Of a stretch of DNA of 10,146 nucleotides, positions 7,687 to 10,146 are shown in pieces. The notes under the pieces were generated by a model, which made no database searches, was not told the origin of the DNA, and saw only the letters and a list, made by a program, of their open reading frames with translations. The first letter of the stretch is position 1. Each line of letters begins with the position of its first letter. Position numbers and translations under genes: made by a program. Source of the stretch: Euperipatoides rowelli (taxonomy: Eukaryota > Onychophora > Udeonychophora > Euonychophora > Peripatopsidae); assembly GCA_003024985.2 (NCBI GenBank), contig PXIH01S0017779.1. One strand, given 5' to 3'.

Positions 7687-7801
7687 TTGAGTGAGAATGA
7701 TAAAGTAACTTCTGGTTTAGGAAAACATAACGTTTACTTCTCTTGCTCTACTAACTGGCGGCTCTCCATGTACATAGTTTCCACTGCCACATTTTTTTTT
7801 T

Positions 7802-7984
7802 TTAGTGTCTGTATTGCTTTGACCGCATTCTGCTCAATCTGTCATTATCTACGTCACCACCACCGACTAACTTATCTGCTGAGCTTGGCATAGTATAAGC
7901 GTTATTGCTTGATCGCCTAGAGGCGCTCCGAGTTCTTGTTATACCGGATAATAAACTGTCGTGGATTATTTCGTGTGTTGACTG
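7802..7984 (-). CDS. Candidate terminal exon encoding a Ser/Arg-rich tail
   Basis: On the minus strand a 60-codon frame follows a possible acceptor, GTGCAACTTCAG|TCAACA, and ends with TAA at 7802-7804. It reads STHEIIHDSLLSG, then RTRSASRRSSNNAY, a Gly run (VGGGDVDNDRL) and RMRSKQYRH. SRRSS fits the PKA-type consensus R-R-x-S, so a phosphorylated cytoplasmic tail or linker is plausible. About two thirds of codons start with a purine, whereas the overlapping plus frame is T/C-first. The stretch is also richer in CpG than its surroundings, as exons often are. The preceding exons would lie at higher coordinates, possibly outside the window. I do not recognise the protein. The acceptor has a weak pyrimidine tract, and the 40-bp repeat at 7998-8037 lies right next to it. 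A chance open frame is possible. Confidence 0.35.
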   Translation of the reverse strand, partial: QSTHEIIHDSLLSGITRTRSASRRSSNNAYTMPSSADKLVGGGDVDNDRLSRMRSKQYRH

Positions 7985-8105
7985 AAGTTGCACATATCAT
8001 TGTGTTTTTCTTATTAAATAAAAATAAGCATCATATTATTTTCGTTCTTTAACTTCGTTAGTTTCTGAACAGCATTTATGACGCGCTTGGATTATACCGG
8101 ATAAT
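7939..8105. repeat. Direct repeat TTATACCGGATAAT (two copies)
   Basis: The 14-mer is exact at 7939-7952 and 8092-8105 and is itself nearly palindromic around CCGG. A related perfect palindrome, ATACCGGTAT, lies at 8451-8460. CpG words such as GACGCGC and GGCGCTCCG cluster between 7850 and 8100, unusual for this AT-rich window. On the minus strand both copies fall in frame with LSGI codons, so duplicated exon sequence is an alternative to binding sites. Confidence 0.5.
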
Positions 8106-8142
8106 TGAAAACAACCAAGCTAGCTTCTGTACACTATTAAAT

Positions 8143-8157
8143 AGCATACGGTATGCT
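8143..8157. promoter_or_regulatory. 15-base palindrome AGCATAC-G-GTATGCT
   Basis: Perfect 7-bp arms around a central G. It lies within the CpG-richer segment and close to the TTATACCGGATAAT copies. A dimeric protein-binding site is possible; nothing proves it. Confidence 0.3.
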
Positions 8158-8316
8158 TACAATTTGCAAGTGAAAAATAATATATACAGTACAGTACATA
8201 CTCTGCACTCAACACAATTAAAAACGAGCAGCGCAAAATTAAGAAAATAAAATGCCTATTGGATAATTTATTTTGAATAATTTGGAATATTGTTAATATA
8301 ATCCGATGAGGGATAT

Positions 8317-8334
8317 ATTTTAAAGGTAAGTTCT
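8317..8334 (+). promoter_or_regulatory. Consensus splice donor on the plus strand
   Basis: ATTTTAAAG|GTAAGTTC matches the U1 consensus at all core positions, with the exon side ending at 8325. The CpG-richer DNA upstream would suit a promoter and non-coding first exon, but no start site or partner acceptor was established. A strong donor can also occur by chance about once in tens of kilobases. Confidence 0.25.
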
Positions 8335-8515
8335 ATTTTGAAATTTATATATGAATTGCGGGCGTGTTTGCAAATTTTTATTTCTTTTCTAAGTTATTTT
8401 CAAATTTTTTGGTATAAAGCTTTGTAAAATTTTTATAGTTTTGATTAAGTATACCGGTATCTAAAACATTTTTTTTAAAAATTTGCATATTTCTGACATT
8501 CTTCTGACATTAAAT

Positions 8516-8550
8516 GATAATAATAAAAATAATATATTATTATTATTATC
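8516..8550. repeat. AAT microsatellite forming a hairpin
   Basis: GATAATAATA at the left end and TATTATTATC at the right are reverse complements across a 35-base AAT/ATT array. It can fold back on itself. It is immediately preceded by a small tandem, TTCTGACATTC/TTCTGACATTA at 8491-8512. Confidence 0.6.
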
Positions 8551-8848
8551 CCCTTATTGCAATATGAATTGGGTCATTTGCAGATTATACTTTAATATAT
8601 TTTAATTTTTTATTTATTTACACTGTCTGAACGTTCCGATGAGAGTTTGGGAAATATATTTCTTTTTGCTGTGTTTCTTCCTCGTGCCGGATCAATTTTT
8701 TTTCTAGAAAGTGGCCGGGTTGGGAAATGGAATAAATTAATAAAATATTACCCAAGGCTTAATTCTTTGTATGTTTTATTTCAACAATGCTGGGAAGAAG
8801 TTTAGGTTTCTTTTTTAAAAGGTAAAATCAAGATCGTAGTCTCCACAA

Positions 8849-8868
8849 GGGAGAGGGAGGGGGGGGGG
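8849..8868 (+). other. G-quadruplex-capable G run
   Basis: GGG, AGA, GGG, A, then ten G residues in a row (8859-8868) satisfies the four-G-tract rule with very short loops. It is the only G-rich stretch in the window. Stability and role are unknown. Confidence 0.6.
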
Positions 8869-9112
8869 TAGTGATAAATATAAAAGTTAATATAAAAGAT
8901 TGAAACATGTCATAAGAAAATAGTTTTTGATGAGTATGCATGTGCGAATCAGTGTTCAATATTAAGGGATTGTCTAAATAATTTAAATGTTTAAATATAT
9001 TTATTTTAGCTAAGCACAATCCCTTCTCTCGCCTTCTATAAGGGACTATCTCATCAGGGAAATGGTGTATTCTGAAACTTTTGATCTGGGTTAGAATTAT
9101 ATTGTCTAGCAC
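8869..9112. other. AT-rich stretch, no gene
   Basis: A 94-codon minus-strand frame crosses 8828-9112, but its codons start mainly with C and T and it reads into the G run as poly-proline. I treat it as chance. No RNA gene or element was recognised. Confidence 0.55.
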
Positions 9113-9240
9113 ATAATATGTACTATATATATATGGTATATAGGACTACTGTTTATGTGTGTATGTAAATAAAACACACATACACACACACACATATATA
9201 CTTCGTTTATGTATATATACAGTATATGCATATAATTCGT
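9113..9240. repeat. TA / CA / TG microsatellite with fold-back potential
   Basis: TATATATATA at about 9125, TGTGTGTATGT at about 9156-9166 and ACATACACACACACACA from 9178 make a near-mirror arrangement. GTGTGTATGT (9157-9166) pairs exactly with ACATACACAC (9178-9187) across an 11-base A/T loop. TGTATATATAC and AGTATATGCATATA follow. Confidence 0.75.
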
Positions 9241-9288
9241 ATATAAAGCCACCCCTACCTATGATGTTTCACAATCCTTTTTTGCATT

Positions 9289-9810
9289 GTGACATCATTT
9301 CATGACATCTCCTATGACCTTTTGAAAAGGCTGTAAAAGAATACTGCCATCCAATCATGTTGTCAGGAATTGTCACATGTCAGACCCATACACTTATTTT
9401 CCTTATATGATATATTTTTCTATCAAGTGTTTGTGACATCATGGAAGGGAAGCTGCTGATTCTACTGTCTCAAAGGAAACCACCTGTCAATCATCCCTCC
9501 TCCCACACACACACTGTTTTTACCAAGATTTTCACTATTAAGGTCAAGAAGAACTATAAAAAGATAATGTCATAGAAGTTTGGGATTTTTTTATTTATAT
9601 AAGGAATTCATTATCTGCATATGATGTCATTTACAAGTTTCTATCTCTAATAGTTTTTGAGTTATATTGTTATCTGCATAATTATATTGTAACCCTAGTC
9701 CCATATTTTTTTCTGACATCATAGAAGTTCAGGATGGTTTTAGAGTCTTCTCTATAAGCAGACATATCATTAAGTTTCTATCTTATATATTTTCAGGTTA
9801 TTTTTTTTTT
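9289..9810 (+). repeat. Diverged tandem units carrying TGACATCAT
   Basis: TGACATCAT occurs at about 9290, 9434 and 9714, and a decayed form (TGTCATAGAAGTT) at 9569, so starts are 135-150 bases apart. The last two units are clearly related. CATAGAAGTT recurs at 9571 and 9720, and AAGTTTCTATCT at 9635 and 9772, followed in both by (A/T)-rich sequence and a TTGAGTTAT or CAGGTTAT end. The first two units share little beyond the start word. This looks like an old minisatellite-like duplication. No coding frame. Confidence 0.55.
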
Positions 9811-9831
9811 TTATTAGTGTGTCCTCATATA

Positions 9832-10146
9832 CTAATACATAATAGTGAAGTATGTTTTTATATCCCAACCTTTATGTTTTTTAGAGTTGTAGGATGTCAC
9901 ATCGTTCTCCAAGGGATGGATATGATGTCGGAACATTATCACTCCAAGTGAACAAAATTCCGCCAAACAAAGATTTACTTCCACATCTAATAGAAATAAA
10001 TCAAGTACTTTACACATTTCATCTGTCCAACCATCAAAAATCCCGTTTCTTATTCCAGATGGATCCTTCACACCAATTTTGAGTCCCATATGTTGACAAA
10101 CAGCTCTCCATAAAAAGACGCATGTATATATATATATATATATATA
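9832..10146 (-). CDS. Open frame with coding-like periodicity, partial at window edge
   Basis: The minus strand is open from the window's right edge to a TAG at 9832-9834, at least 104 codons including the TA repeat; a Met start occurs at 10089. Readable parts are LWRAVCQHMGLKIGVKDPSG, then FDGWTDEMCKVLDLFLLD, CLAEFCSLGVIMFRHH and HPLENDVTSYNSKK. Roughly 30 percent of codons in the central part start with G and most start with a purine, the usual sign of a true coding frame. The overlapping plus frame (9894-10082) is C/T-first, although it follows a fair acceptor (TTATGTTTTTTAG). I do not recognise a domain. It may be an exon, a decayed gene, or transposon debris. The last ten residues before the stop look non-coding. 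Confidence 0.35.
   Translation of the reverse strand, partial: YIYIYIYTCVFLWRAVCQHMGLKIGVKDPSGIRNGIFDGWTDEMCKVLDLFLLDVEVNLCLAEFCSLGVIMFRHHIHPLENDVTSYNSKKHKGWDIKTYFTIMY
10125..10146. repeat. (TA)n microsatellite cut by window end
   Basis: At least 11 uninterrupted TA units reach the edge of the window, so the true length is unknown. Confidence 0.9.

Larger units (their letters stand above)
7998..8729 (+). repeat. Expanded copy of the split repeat (halves 665 bp apart)
   Basis: The halves at 7998-8037 and 8703-8729 match the contiguous 67-bp segment at 6878-6944. Between them lie 665 bases including the second TTATACCGGATAAT, two palindromes, a plus-strand splice donor and an AAT hairpin. Either this is the longer form of a mobile element whose deleted derivative sits in copy B, or the middle is an insertion into a shorter repeat. 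No terminal inverted repeats or target duplications were seen. Confidence 0.5.

Noticed and set aside
7687-7893. 68-codon plus-strand frame with a hydrophobic stretch, possible membrane segment
   Set aside because: It reads through a T run (FFFF), its codons are mainly T/C-first, and the overlapping minus frame has far better coding character.
8680-8689. CGGCACGAGG on the minus strand, identical to part of a common cDNA-library adaptor
   Set aside because: Only ten bases match, the preceding bases (GATC) differ from the adaptor's AATT, and the flanks continue as ordinary genomic DNA with introns and repeats. Coincidence is more likely than vector contamination.
8828-9112. 94-codon minus-strand open frame
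   Set aside because: Codons are C/T-first, it runs into the G tract as poly-proline, and no splice or homology support is visible.

Overview
The window looks like nuclear DNA of an animal. It is strongly AT-rich, has long low-complexity tracts, a decayed non-LTR retrotransposon, degenerate TTAGGG-type telomeric repeats, TA/CA and CTAC/CTGT microsatellites, and short open reading segments bounded by GT/AG splice sites. No operon, ribosome-binding-site or long intact gene structure is present. The repeat mixture (CTAC, CTGT, CA/TA arrays, an RTE-type LINE, TTAGGG) would suit a lophotrochozoan such as a cephalopod. That is an impression, not a proof.

Layout: 1-740 is AT-rich and non-coding. 740-2165 is a 1.4 kb pyrimidine-rich satellite-like tract; its two long open frames are artefacts of having almost no purines. 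2240-3180 holds the best gene in the window: a small minus-strand gene in three phase-compatible exons that would encode an 81-residue charged protein of unknown function. 3180-4130 is T-rich intergenic or intronic DNA. 3964-4168 is a CpG-containing block of short duplications next to an interstitial telomere-like stretch.

4945-5795 is the 3' part of an RTE-like LINE reverse transcriptase on the minus strand. It is recognisable in several frames and dead: the FADD catalytic motif is gone, and frameshifts and stops are present. 6000-7060 is a mosaic of short repeats: an inverted-repeat unit and two diverged copies (A, B) of a roughly 215 bp element. Copy B carries a 67 bp insert whose two halves recur 665 bp apart at 7998-8037 and 8703-8729.

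7800-8330 is CpG-richer than its surroundings. It has a candidate minus-strand terminal exon (Ser/Arg-rich tail with a PKA-type site), repeated TTATACCGGATAAT motifs and a strong plus-strand splice donor. 8820-9810 has a G-quadruplex-capable G run, a TA/CA microsatellite and diverged tandem units with TGACATCAT. 9832-10146 contains a minus-strand open frame with coding-like base periodicity that runs off the window edge.

The candidate exons do not form one obvious gene. The 81-residue gene is self-contained; the pieces at 7.8 kb and 9.8 kb would belong to other transcripts or to transposon debris. Two single N bases occur, at 1296 and 3684.
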